64,000 nt of DNA, taken from contig NZ_LR701599.1 in the NCBI RefSeq assembly GCF_902498805.1, positions 1,265 through 65,264 of the forward strand. Reading direction: 5' to 3'. A program made the translations under genes and the position numbers. This stretch comes from Imperialibacter sp. EC-SDR9 (lineage in GTDB: Bacteria; Bacteroidota; Bacteroidia; Cytophagales; Cyclobacteriaceae). The stretch's first letter is position 1. The number at the start of each line of letters is the position of its first letter. Positions 35,692 through 43,443 of this stretch are shown here, one piece after another. The notes below the pieces were generated by a model. That model saw only the letters and a list, made by a program, of their open reading frames with translations, made no database searches and was not told the DNA's origin.

Positions 35692-36461
35692 AGTAGGTGT
35701 TCGCCACCATCCACATGAATGGTGCTTCCGTTGATCCAGTTGGCTTCATCCAAAGATAACAGGTAAATGGCATTCGCTACATCTTCTGGCTGAGTCATTC
35801 TACCCATTGGGTTGTTTTTGGTTACCAATTCGATCATCTTTTCGTAGGAGGGGATCATCTTCAAAGATGGTGTAAGGGTCACACCTGCCTGTATCGTGTT
35901 CACCCTGATGCCGTGGGGGGCTAGCTCCACTGCCAGGTACCTGGTCAAAGTTTCGAGGGCTGATTTTGCCAGGGCGATGGCACCGTAGCCTTCCCATACC
36001 CGATCGTTACCCATAGAAGTCAACGTGATGATGCGGGCAGGTTTGGCAAAGAAGTTGTTTTTTAGCAGCGTGCGGGCCCAGGTAAACACATTGAGGGCCA
36101 TGGCGTCTATTGTCAGCTGCAAGTCCTGGAGGTTAAGCTCAGGGCTATCGTTTGAAACAAACGGTTTCAGGTTGCCACGGGAAACAGAGTGAAGCATCAG
36201 GCTGATATTGGCATTACCCAAAGCCTTTCTGAACTGCGGCTGGTGTTCGTCGATTTTCTCCTGGCTGGTGGCATCGAAGTTGAAGGAGATTAGCTGGGCA
36301 CCAGACTCCCGGATTTCACTGAATGCAGCTTCAATATCGGCCAGCACCGAGCGACGATCTCTGTGGACAATAAGCAGGTTCCAGCCACTTTTGCCTAACT
36401 TCTGTGCGGTAGCCAGCCCAATACCTGAAGAACCTCCCAGGATCAATGCCCATTTGCTCAT
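35688..36461 (-). CDS. SDR oxidoreductase, probable enoyl-ACP reductase (FabL/FabI-like)
   Basis: 257 residues. The cofactor loop is ILGGSSGIGLA (residues 7-17). The catalytic pair is Tyr159 and Lys166 in YGAIALAKSALE, with six residues between them. That Y-x6-K spacing marks enoyl-ACP reductases of the FabI/FabL type rather than ketoreductases (Y-x3-K). The run LETLTRYLAVELAPHGIRVN and NPMGRMTQPEDVANAI is FabL-like. It would complete the elongation cycle with the operon's synthase and dehydratase; the operon has no evident FabG ketoreductase. It overlaps both neighbours by 4 bp. Confidence 0.9.
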   Translation of the reverse strand: MSKWALILGGSSGIGLATAQKLGKSGWNLLIVHRDRRSVLADIEAAFSEIRESGAQLISFNFDATSQEKIDEHQPQFRKALGNANISLMLHSVSRGNLKPFVSNDSPELNLQDLQLTIDAMALNVFTWARTLLKNNFFAKPARIITLTSMGNDRVWEGYGAIALAKSALETLTRYLAVELAPHGIRVNTIQAGVTLTPSLKMIPSYEKMIELVTKNNPMGRMTQPEDVANAIYLLSLDEANWINGSTIHVDGGEHLL

Positions 36462-37588
36462 GGCTGGACGGGTTTAATGAAACACCTTCGGCGGATGGCA
36501 AGCCGGTTGCCTTCTCCGGTGTAGTCGTTCCACAGATTAAGCACATTGAAATTTTCTTCGAGCATAGGGCCCGTCATCACGTTGGTAGCGCCAGTTTTAA
36601 TAAAGTTGTCTAACATGCTCCTAAAGATAAGAACATTTGCTCCAAGCTTTTGATATTCGGGCTTCACCCCAATGAGAAACATGTCGAGGGTTTTGTTAAA
36701 ATAAAAATCTTTCAGGACGTGATAAAAACCAAACGGAAAAAGTGAGCCTTTGGCCTTTTGAAAGGCCTTCGAAAAAGAAGGGAAACAAATAGCGAACCCG
36801 ATGGCTTCGTCGCTCTCATTTACAACCACGCTCACATACTCCTTTCTTACCAGTCCAAAATATTGCTTCACGTAATAGTCAATCTGCTTTTGGGAGAGGG
36901 GATAATAGCCATACAAATTGGCGTACGACTCATTCAAAATTTCAAAGATACTATTGGCATAAACCAACATTTCCTTATTGGTCTTGAACTCTTTTACCTT
37001 GAATTTGAAGCGGCCTTCAACAATTTCGGCAGTTCTTTTTAGTCTTCTTGGAATCTCACTGGGTACAGCACCCCTGGCTTCCACCCAGTCACAGGCCTTT
37101 TCAAACCCCAGGGCTTCAAAATGCTCTTTGTAATAGGGGTAATTGTAGATAGTAGCCTGAGTGGCCATTTCTTCAAACCCATCAACGAGGGTGCCTTCAA
37201 AGTCAAGATCGGTAAAGCCCATTGGCCCGTGAATAGCCTTCACATTTTTTGATTTGGCCCAATTTTCAACAGCTTCGATGAGCTTCTTTGAAACATCCCT
37301 GTCGTCAATAAAGTCTACCCAGCCAAACCTAACCAGGGCCTTTTCCTGTAGCTCTGTGCCGTGGAGAATGCCCGCAACCCGTCCGACAATCTCGTCTCCG
37401 CTGTAAGCCAGAAAATAGGCAGCGGAGCAGTACTCAAATGCGGGGTTTTTGTCTTTGTTGAGTGTGCTTTCTTCAAACTGAACGAGCGGCGGCACCCAAT
37501 ACGGATGGTTTTTATAAAGCCTGAAGGGGAACCTTATGAACGCTTTTAAATCTTTGGAGGATTTTACTTCTCTAATTTCAATCGACAT
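36458..37588 (-). CDS. GNAT-fold acyltransferase, candidate bacterial ceramide synthase
   Basis: 376 residues, cytoplasmic. The N-terminal segment FIRFPFRLYKNHPYWVPPL and AYFLAYSGDEIVGRVAGILH, and a later motif A-like stretch, IGVKPEYQKLGANVLIFRSM, belong to a large GNAT-type group often labelled N-acetyltransferase. It sits 3 bp after the CerR-like reductase in an operon headed by serine palmitoyltransferase. In Caulobacter the ceramide N-acylation step is done by a GNAT-type enzyme (bCerS) unrelated to eukaryotic ceramide synthase, so this gene is a good candidate for the same role. The assignment rests on family and context; no substrate can be read. Confidence 0.72.
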   Translation of the reverse strand: MSIEIREVKSSKDLKAFIRFPFRLYKNHPYWVPPLVQFEESTLNKDKNPAFEYCSAAYFLAYSGDEIVGRVAGILHGTELQEKALVRFGWVDFIDDRDVSKKLIEAVENWAKSKNVKAIHGPMGFTDLDFEGTLVDGFEEMATQATIYNYPYYKEHFEALGFEKACDWVEARGAVPSEIPRRLKRTAEIVEGRFKFKVKEFKTNKEMLVYANSIFEILNESYANLYGYYPLSQKQIDYYVKQYFGLVRKEYVSVVVNESDEAIGFAICFPSFSKAFQKAKGSLFPFGFYHVLKDFYFNKTLDMFLIGVKPEYQKLGANVLIFRSMLDNFIKTGATNVMTGPMLEENFNVLNLWNDYTGEGNRLAIRRRCFIKPVQP

Positions 37589-37591
37589 AAT

Positions 37592-38554
37592 TTACAGAAG
37601 GCCGTTTTGTCTGTAATGCTCGGCAGATTCTTTCAACGCATCGCTCAAAGATGTGAAAATAAAATCTTTTGGCGTGATATCACCTTCTGCAATTCCCCAG
37701 TCGGCGGTGAGCTCGTTCATTTTTTCGGGGGTAAGCACAGGTTGCCCTTTGAAAATTTTGGCAAAGAACTCATTGGCATGGGCGTAGGGCATCATAACAA
37801 ATGAGGGGATACGAACCGTAACAGGTTTTTTCCCAATACAGTCGCCAATACAGCTATACAGCTCGCCAGGGGCGTAGTTTTTTCCATCCGTAGCTGCAAT
37901 GATGGTGCTGTCTGGTTGGGCGGGGGCGTAGTCCACCAGCAGCCTCGCCAGGTCTCTGGCAAAAATAAACGTTAGCTGCTGTGTTGGCTTCGCAAGCAGG
38001 GGAGCAATATTCATTTTGATAGCCTTAAAAAGCTTGAGGAAGGCAGCATCCCCAGGTCCGAATACGGCAGTCGGCCTGACAATCACCAATGGTAGCGACA
38101 TTTCCAAAAGTTGCTCTTCAGCCAATAGCTTGCTTCGACCATAGTTTGTTACAGGCTTTAACACACCGGAGGGGCCTCTGGCGGCCAGGGAGGATACATA
38201 GACAAATTTGCCTTTTGCTGAGAGCAGCCCTTGCTTTTCAATCAGCTTTGCAAACTTTACAGTGAGCACCTGATTCGTTTCGAAGAGCTTTTTAGGATCG
38301 AAGGCCTTTGTGAGCCCTGCGTTATGGATGATGAGGTCGAAAGTGCCATAAAGTTGTTTCAACTCTTCCATTTCTTTTTGCAGCAACTCTCCGGAGTGGT
38401 AGCTGAAAACGGTAGAAGGAACCTGCAGATTTTGCAGCTGGCTGGTGTCCGACGATTTCCGCACGCCAGCCACTACCTGATGCTTTTGACTAACAGCGTA
38501 TTTTACGATATGCGTTCCGATGAAGCCACTGGCTCCTATGACGAGGACTTTCAA
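37592..38554 (-). CDS. NAD(P)-dependent epimerase/reductase, CerR-like
   Basis: 320 residues, extended SDR. The nucleotide-binding loop is VIGASGFIGTHIV (residues 5-17). The catalytic residues are Ser121/Ser122 in VYVSSLAARG and Tyr138-x3-Lys142 in NYGRSKLL. It overlaps the serine palmitoyltransferase gene by 4 bp. In the bacterial sphingolipid pathway a similar epimerase-family protein (CerR) reduces the 3-keto group of the oxidised ceramide, so I assign that role by context. The family also includes sugar epimerases, so this is not proven. Confidence 0.8.
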   Translation of the reverse strand: MKVLVIGASGFIGTHIVKYAVSQKHQVVAGVRKSSDTSQLQNLQVPSTVFSYHSGELLQKEMEELKQLYGTFDLIIHNAGLTKAFDPKKLFETNQVLTVKFAKLIEKQGLLSAKGKFVYVSSLAARGPSGVLKPVTNYGRSKLLAEEQLLEMSLPLVIVRPTAVFGPGDAAFLKLFKAIKMNIAPLLAKPTQQLTFIFARDLARLLVDYAPAQPDSTIIAATDGKNYAPGELYSCIGDCIGKKPVTVRIPSFVMMPYAHANEFFAKIFKGQPVLTPEKMNELTADWGIAEGDITPKDFIFTSLSDALKESAEHYRQNGLL

Positions 38555-39768
38555 TGGGCAGCCATGTTCTTGTCCTGCAACGTTTCGATGCCAAGCTTTT
38601 TCATGGTCTTGTAGATTTTTTCGACTGCAATATCAATTTGTTCTTTGGTATGCGACGCCATCAGGCTGAAGCGAATCATGGTGTCCTCGGGGCCAACGGC
38701 CGGAGGAATAACAGGATTGACGAAAAGCCCGGCTTTGAAGAGTTCGGTAGTGAGTTCAAACGTCTTCATGAAATTTCGGACGTAGATAGGTATAATGGGC
38801 GTCTCCGTTTTTCCTATATCGATGCCATATTCTCTGAAAAGCCTGTGGGCGTGGTGTGTGTTATCCCAAAGTTTCGCTATCAACGAGTCGTCGCTTTCGA
38901 GCAAATCCAGCACGGCAAGCACAGAGGCCACCGTAGAAGCTGGCATGCTGGCACTGAAGATCAGCGCTCTGGAGTGGTGCTTCAGGTAGTTGATGGTATC
39001 GGCGTCTGACGCCACAAAACCGCCAATAGATGCCAGCGACTTACTGAAAGTACCGCCAATCAGATCGACTTCATTGTCGAGACCGAAGTGGCTGGAGGTG
39101 CCGGCACCATTTTTCCCAAGCACACCAATGGCATGGGCACAATCGGTCATGATGGTGGCTCCGTATTTGTTGGCCAGGCGCACAATTTCTGGCAGGTTGG
39201 CAATATCACCTTCCATGCTGAACACGCCATCGACAACGATGAGCTTCAATTGTGAATCGCCACACATTTGGAGCTTTTTCTCCAGTGCGTCCATGTCGTT
39301 GTGCTTGAATTTCAGTTTTCTTGCAAACGACAACCTGCTGCCTTCTATAATGGAGGCATGGTCAAACTCATCGAGAATGATGGTGTCTTCTTTGGTGGTG
39401 AGGCAGGGAATAACCCCCAGATTTACCTGAAAGCCCGTGGTGTAAACCAATACCGCTTCTTTATTCAGGAACTTCGCCAGCCTGTTCTCAAGCTCCACAT
39501 GGAGATCGAGCGTTCCGTTCAAAAACCTTGAACCTGCGCAGCCGGTACCGTATTTTTTTATGGCCGCCGCTGAGGCTTCCATTACCTTGGGATGGTTGGT
39601 CAGTCCGAGGTAGCTGTTCGACCCGAACATGAGCACCTGATGACCGTCGATGGTTACTTCTGTGCCCTGCTCTGACTCAATAGGGCGGAAGAAAGGATAC
39701 TGACCAAGTCTTTTTACCTTTTGAGGCTCCTGGTAAGTACTCGTACGTTTTCTCAATTTGTCATTCAT
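38551..39768 (-). CDS. spt: serine palmitoyltransferase (alpha-oxoamine synthase)
   Basis: 405 residues, PLP-dependent. It condenses L-serine with an acyl thioester to 3-ketosphinganine, the first committed sphingolipid step. The PLP lysine is Lys243 in GGTFSKSLASIGG, the ring-stacking His is His137 in DEFDHASIIEG, and GSRFLNGTLDLHVELE and FGSNSYLGLTNHP are typical of Bacteroidota SPT. The motif that usually reads DEAH is DCAH (Asp209, His212). It is the first gene of the minus-strand operon, so the promoter lies in 39769-39929. An alternative is a cysteate acyltransferase for capnine-type sulfonolipids, known in Cytophagales, from the same fold; I favour SPT because of the following CerR-like and GNAT genes. 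Confidence 0.9.
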   Translation of the reverse strand: MNDKLRKRTSTYQEPQKVKRLGQYPFFRPIESEQGTEVTIDGHQVLMFGSNSYLGLTNHPKVMEASAAAIKKYGTGCAGSRFLNGTLDLHVELENRLAKFLNKEAVLVYTTGFQVNLGVIPCLTTKEDTIILDEFDHASIIEGSRLSFARKLKFKHNDMDALEKKLQMCGDSQLKLIVVDGVFSMEGDIANLPEIVRLANKYGATIMTDCAHAIGVLGKNGAGTSSHFGLDNEVDLIGGTFSKSLASIGGFVASDADTINYLKHHSRALIFSASMPASTVASVLAVLDLLESDDSLIAKLWDNTHHAHRLFREYGIDIGKTETPIIPIYVRNFMKTFELTTELFKAGLFVNPVIPPAVGPEDTMIRFSLMASHTKEQIDIAVEKIYKTMKKLGIETLQDKNMAAH

Positions 39769-39929
39769 AGTCTACAACAAACATTGTCACGGCTGGGCCT
39801 GTGAAGTAACACAATTAACCTACATCTTCCAATCAAAGGGTGTTGGGAGAACGAGAATAAACTGCATTTATAATCAGAAGAATGTTCATTTAAGGGTGCA
39901 GGCTCAAAGTTAGCAAAAAGTATTTACTC

Positions 39930-39998
39930 TTACTTTTTATAAATTTTATGTTTGTACTCGAAGGCAAGGCACTCAGCTCTGCTGCTTGAGAACAGACG
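39930..39998 (-). pseudogene. relic of the 3' end of a paralogue of the 42958-43359 gene
   Basis: Read on the minus strand, this encodes about 22 residues ending AFEYKHKIYKK and a stop. They align without gaps to the end of the protein at 42958-43359 (AFEYKHEVYKK), including a preceding FSSSRAECL versus FSSNGAAGL. The DNA of 39915-39964 matches 42943-42992 at 45 of 50 bases. An in-frame stop lies just upstream and no start is present, so this is a broken fragment. The rest of 39769-40149 holds no gene and should contain the promoter of the lipid operon. Confidence 0.8.
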
Positions 39999-40149
39999 CC
40001 ATGTTTACCATACTTTGTCTAAGCAGAGTCGGCTTTTCAGAAGACACTTTTCAGGCAACTTTATGGACGACGCTGCGCTTTAGATTGAATTACATTTTTT
40101 GTTGAACGATAAAGCATACATTTTGATATTGTCATACTAAAATCGATTA

Positions 40150-41331
40150 TTGAGTACGGTTATCAAACTAACATTTGGAAATATGGATTTTGACCAAAAT
40201 GGGTATACGGCAAACTGGATTTCCTCTATAAAGAAAAATGAGCTGAAGGCTATTGATAAACTGGAATTGGACAGCTTATGGGGTAGTGAAGACAATTTTA
40301 TCTGGAAGGCTTCGCAAGTAGTAGGCCTGCCGTCATTTTACCCTATATATCAGTATAGAGATTTTTTTACCACGAATCCGCTCCCTCTGATCCTGATGAA
40401 AGGCCATCTGCTAGTTAATAAAAGGTTTTTAGCAAAGTACTCCCCTGATGGTAGATATTATTCCGGATCAGATACAATAGATAAAGAAATTGTTCGGGTT
40501 GGTGCGCCGATGTCGCCCGGTTTCGTCATTCAGTCAAAAGAAGTTTTTATTGCCAGGATATGTGAAGCTATAACAGAGGACATAAAAAAGATTGAGTCTT
40601 TACATCCCTCACACAACCATGTGTTGTTGTGTGGTGGAAAAGATAGTCTCAATATGCTGTTGTTTCCTTGGAGCAAGCCAGTAGTGGTAGCAAGTGCCCC
40701 GCCAAACTACGAGTTGGTGCGAAATTTTATTGAAGAAAATAAAATAACGTGTGTAAAAGAGATGATTTGCTTGTCCGATACATCGTCTCGGTTTGAGGAT
40801 ATGGAAATTTTGGCTAATGTCTGTCGAAACAGTTTAGAGCATTGTCGATGGATCAACGATTTACAACTTCTGGCTGAAAGATACCCCAGAAGTGTTTTTT
40901 GGAAGGGACAATTAGGAGATACTTTTTTAACCCCTTCTTGGAAGAAGTACAGACACCAGAAGGTGAATTTTCTGGACAAGCTGAAGCCAGACCATTGGAA
41001 GCAGAAGGATTTTTTCAACTCACTCTGGCTCAGAGGTGCCATGTGGCAAGGTGCCCACATGTCGCAGCTTAGACTTCTGACCGGGAAACTATTTCTATCT
41101 TTCTATCACGGAGCTAATATGACATCGCTTTTGCAGCAAGTTGACTTGAGCTCCTGCGTGATGGCCGATATTCGTACCGAAATAGGAAATTTCGCCTCTG
41201 GTAAAGAAGTGGTCTATCCTGAGCTGAACCCATCCCCAGGTATTCTGAAGAGAACAGAAGGGATATCTTCGCCAGAGCGATTCCTTAGTTTAATTGAATC
41301 GTTTGTCACAATAGACCAAATTGTTGATTAG
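40150..41331 (+). CDS. stand-alone asparagine-synthetase-like PP-loop protein
   Basis: 393 residues from a TTG codon; an ATG at 40183 would remove 11 residues. The PP-loop ATP pyrophosphatase motif is VLLCGGKDSLNML (about residues 157-169), and FWKGQLGDTFLTPSWKKY resembles the loop that in asparagine synthetase B reads GEGSDE. The glutaminase domain of AsnB is not present; the N-terminal 130 residues resemble nothing I know. Such stand-alone synthetase domains form amide bonds in natural products, lasso peptides and some glycans. It is AT-rich next to the GC-richer lipid operon and sits in a module flanked by duplicated gene ends. Its substrate is unknown. Confidence 0.75.
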   Translation: MSTVIKLTFGNMDFDQNGYTANWISSIKKNELKAIDKLELDSLWGSEDNFIWKASQVVGLPSFYPIYQYRDFFTTNPLPLILMKGHLLVNKRFLAKYSPDGRYYSGSDTIDKEIVRVGAPMSPGFVIQSKEVFIARICEAITEDIKKIESLHPSHNHVLLCGGKDSLNMLLFPWSKPVVVASAPPNYELVRNFIEENKITCVKEMICLSDTSSRFEDMEILANVCRNSLEHCRWINDLQLLAERYPRSVFWKGQLGDTFLTPSWKKYRHQKVNFLDKLKPDHWKQKDFFNSLWLRGAMWQGAHMSQLRLLTGKLFLSFYHGANMTSLLQQVDLSSCVMADIRTEIGNFASGKEVVYPELNPSPGILKRTEGISSPERFLSLIESFVTIDQIVD

Positions 41332-41724
41332 CGTCGCCAAATTATTAAACTTTTCCTTTGGCATCGACAATATTTTGGAATCAATAGCCAGGTCGCTGCG
41401 ATCTTGCATTTGTATGCGTTCGCTATAAGAATACCTCCATCCTAAAAAGATATCTTAAAAGTATAGTAGGGCAACATTTATCTGGAACAGGTAGAGCAGA
41501 AGCTAATGTGTCTTTTGGTGGAGACTACCCCAAGGTGCAATAGGCAGCTCTTTTTGGATAAAAAAATATTTGAATAAAACTTCACAAGATGGTAATAGCG
41601 ATGCTGGGTTTTGCTATCACACCAAAATCACGTTTTATTTTTTTTATTGAGTAGTTATTATGAATGTTATTTATTTGTATATATCTTGATGTAAATATTT
41701 TTTTTAACTAAAATGGTCAATTTT
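41332..41724 (+). other. AT-rich intergenic region
   Basis: I see no gene here. The DNA is clearly AT-rich, with long A and T runs (for example near 41635 and 41697). The 60 bp before the following lipoprotein gene probably hold its promoter, but no box matches the Bacteroidota consensus well. No repeat from elsewhere in the window is present. Confidence 0.6.
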
Positions 41725-42807
41725 ATGAAAACGAAATTCACTTTTGCTCTTTTTTTATTAATCTCTTTCATTGGCTGCAAGGACGATTTAGAGGATATTG
41801 ACTCTGATGTCTATGTAGACAGTTCGGCATTTGGTACGCTTTCAGTTCCTACTAAAGCTGATAAAATATACTGGAATTATAATTCTTCAGGAGGCCAGAC
41901 TAAGGTTCATGTGGCTACTGGAGGAGGAGGGTTTGATGTTACCTCTATTGATACTCCAGGGAGTGTTTCTAGTGCCACAAAGTGGTTTTTTGCTGATGCA
42001 AATGGAGATGGGTTGGCGGACAAAATCTATTGGAATCCCAACGTCAATAGTGGACAGGTTACAGTATATCTTTCGACTGGAACTGGGGGGTTCTCAACAA
42101 CCTCACTTTACTCTACGGGATCACAATCTAGCAATACTAAATTTAATTTTGCTGATGTTAATGGCGATGGTATAGCTGATAAGATTTATTGGCTCTATTC
42201 AAATAATGGTGGTCGTATCGAAGTTTCCTTGGGGCAGTCAAGTGGCCTATTCTCAGCGTCAGTCGTTCCGTCCAATGGTAGCGTCAGTACTAGTACCACA
42301 TTTTATTTCTCTGATGTAAATGGAGATGGACTGGCGGATAAGATTTATTGGAATCCGTCGCAATCTGGTGGACAAACACAAGTTTATTTAGCTACATCAG
42401 GAGGGAGTTTTTCCTCAATTTCAGTTAGCTCACCTGGAAGTGTCAATTCTGACACCAGATGGACTTTTGCAGATGCAAATGGTGATGGACTGGCAGACAA
42501 AATCTATTGGAATCCTAACTTTAATGGAGGGCAAGTAACAGTGTATTTGGCAACCAACTCAGGCAGTTTTTCCACAACTCCTATCTACTCCGGCGGGTCG
42601 CAGTCAAACAATACCAGCATGCAATTTGTTGACGTGTCTGGAGACGGGATAGTTGACAAAATCTATTGGCTCTATTCTAACAATGGCGGTCGAGTTGAAG
42701 TTTCACTCGGGCAGTCAAGTGGCGTATTCAGTTCTACAATTATTCCGTCTTCTGGTAGCCAGAGTTCAAATACTGTTTTTTATTTTGCAGATGTGAATGG
42801 AAACTGA
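41725..42807 (+). CDS. six-blade FG-GAP/VCBS-like beta-propeller lipoprotein
   Basis: From the ATG at 41725 (MKTKFTFALFLLISFIGC) it is a lipoprotein of about 360 residues; a second start lies at 41713. The body is six blades of 53 residues, each beginning near F-x-D-x-NGDG-x-ADKIYW, with the calcium-loop pattern DxNGDG. The blades come in a three-blade order that is repeated once: the segment at residue 91 reappears at 250, a distance of 159 residues or 477 bp. The first blade starts in its middle, and the protein ends with FYFADVNGN, which supplies the missing strand, so the ring probably closes by velcro. It is therefore complete. Such propellers bind glycans or integrin-like ligands on the cell surface. 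Confidence 0.8.
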   Translation: MKTKFTFALFLLISFIGCKDDLEDIDSDVYVDSSAFGTLSVPTKADKIYWNYNSSGGQTKVHVATGGGGFDVTSIDTPGSVSSATKWFFADANGDGLADKIYWNPNVNSGQVTVYLSTGTGGFSTTSLYSTGSQSSNTKFNFADVNGDGIADKIYWLYSNNGGRIEVSLGQSSGLFSASVVPSNGSVSTSTTFYFSDVNGDGLADKIYWNPSQSGGQTQVYLATSGGSFSSISVSSPGSVNSDTRWTFADANGDGLADKIYWNPNFNGGQVTVYLATNSGSFSTTPIYSGGSQSNNTSMQFVDVSGDGIVDKIYWLYSNNGGRVEVSLGQSSGVFSSTIIPSSGSQSSNTVFYFADVNGN

Positions 42808-42927
42808 TTGAATGAAGCAAATGTATTCTAGGCGTTGATTTTTATGGTTAGGGTATTGGGGGCCATGTTCTAGCAAGCAAAAGGTGACGAGCTCTCGACT
42901 TTTTCGCAACATTACATTTGTGAGCGA

Positions 42928-42981
42928 AAACATGAAGTCTATAAAAAGTATCTACTCTTACTTTTTATAGACTTCATGTTT
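42928..42981. terminator. 23-bp perfect inverted repeat across the end of a gene
   Basis: The arms at 42928-42950 and 42959-42981 are perfectly complementary over 23 bp, with an 8-bp loop. The right arm includes the last seven codons of the minus-strand gene at 42958-43359, so the left arm is an inverted copy of that coding end. It is AT-rich and would make a strong RNA hairpin between convergent genes. The degenerate copy near 39915 keeps only 8-bp arms. Confidence 0.75.
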
Positions 42982-43359
42982 GTATTCGAAGGCCAGCCCT
43001 GCCGCCCCATTGCTCGAAAACTGGTGCATGTAGTCGATGCTTTCGTTGTTGTTAAACATCTCATACCGAATCTCCCAGAACCTGTCTTCTTTGTAATCGT
43101 TGTTTTCGTACCCATTATAAAGCTCAACTTTTATGGAGTTCAGTCCTTTGGCCAAGTGCGCTGCCAAATCCACGTCAAGGTTAAGGTCTGGGTTGCCGTC
43201 AAACACTTTGCTGGTATACGTTAAGGAGTCATTTATGTACACCTTCACCTGATTGTCGGCCTTATAAAACCTGATGAAATGGCCCTTTGCCGCCTGCTGG
43301 GGTTGTGAGAAAACGAGCTGAGAGATCAGGCAGAAAAAGACAAAAGAAAATGTTTTCAT
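42958..43359 (-). CDS. hypothetical secreted protein
   Basis: 133 residues with a signal peptide (TFSFVFFCLISQLVFSQ). The mature protein looks like a beta-sandwich: GHFIRFYKADNQVKVYINDS, KGLNSIKVELYNGYENNDYK, and the ending LAFEYKHEVYKK. No domain name or catalytic residue can be assigned. A decayed copy of its 3' end lies 3 kb away at 39930. It is oriented opposite to the propeller lipoprotein. Confidence 0.7.
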   Translation of the reverse strand: MKTFSFVFFCLISQLVFSQPQQAAKGHFIRFYKADNQVKVYINDSLTYTSKVFDGNPDLNLDVDLAAHLAKGLNSIKVELYNGYENNDYKEDRFWEIRYEMFNNNESIDYMHQFSSNGAAGLAFEYKHEVYKK

Positions 43360-43443
43360 AATTCAAATTTATGAAAACATACAAGCATACGAAGTGCCAA
43401 ACTATTTTGGAGCTGGCAAAAAGGAGTTGGTGGCGCTATTTGA

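Noticed and set aside
33155-39768. Flexirubin or aryl-polyene biosynthesis as the role of the synthase/dehydratase/ACP genes
   Set aside because: Only one ketoacyl synthase is present and there is no aromatic ammonia-lyase, hydroxylase or resorcinol-forming enzyme; SPT heads the operon.
41713-42807. Propeller lipoprotein as a truncated pseudogene, because it ends abruptly in FADVNGN
   Set aside because: The first blade begins in its middle and the last strand supplies exactly the missing part, so the ring closes and the gene is probably complete.
39915-42992. A complete integrative element
   Set aside because: Flanking duplicated ends exist, but no integrase, transposase or relaxase is encoded between them, so only a module of uncertain origin can be claimed.
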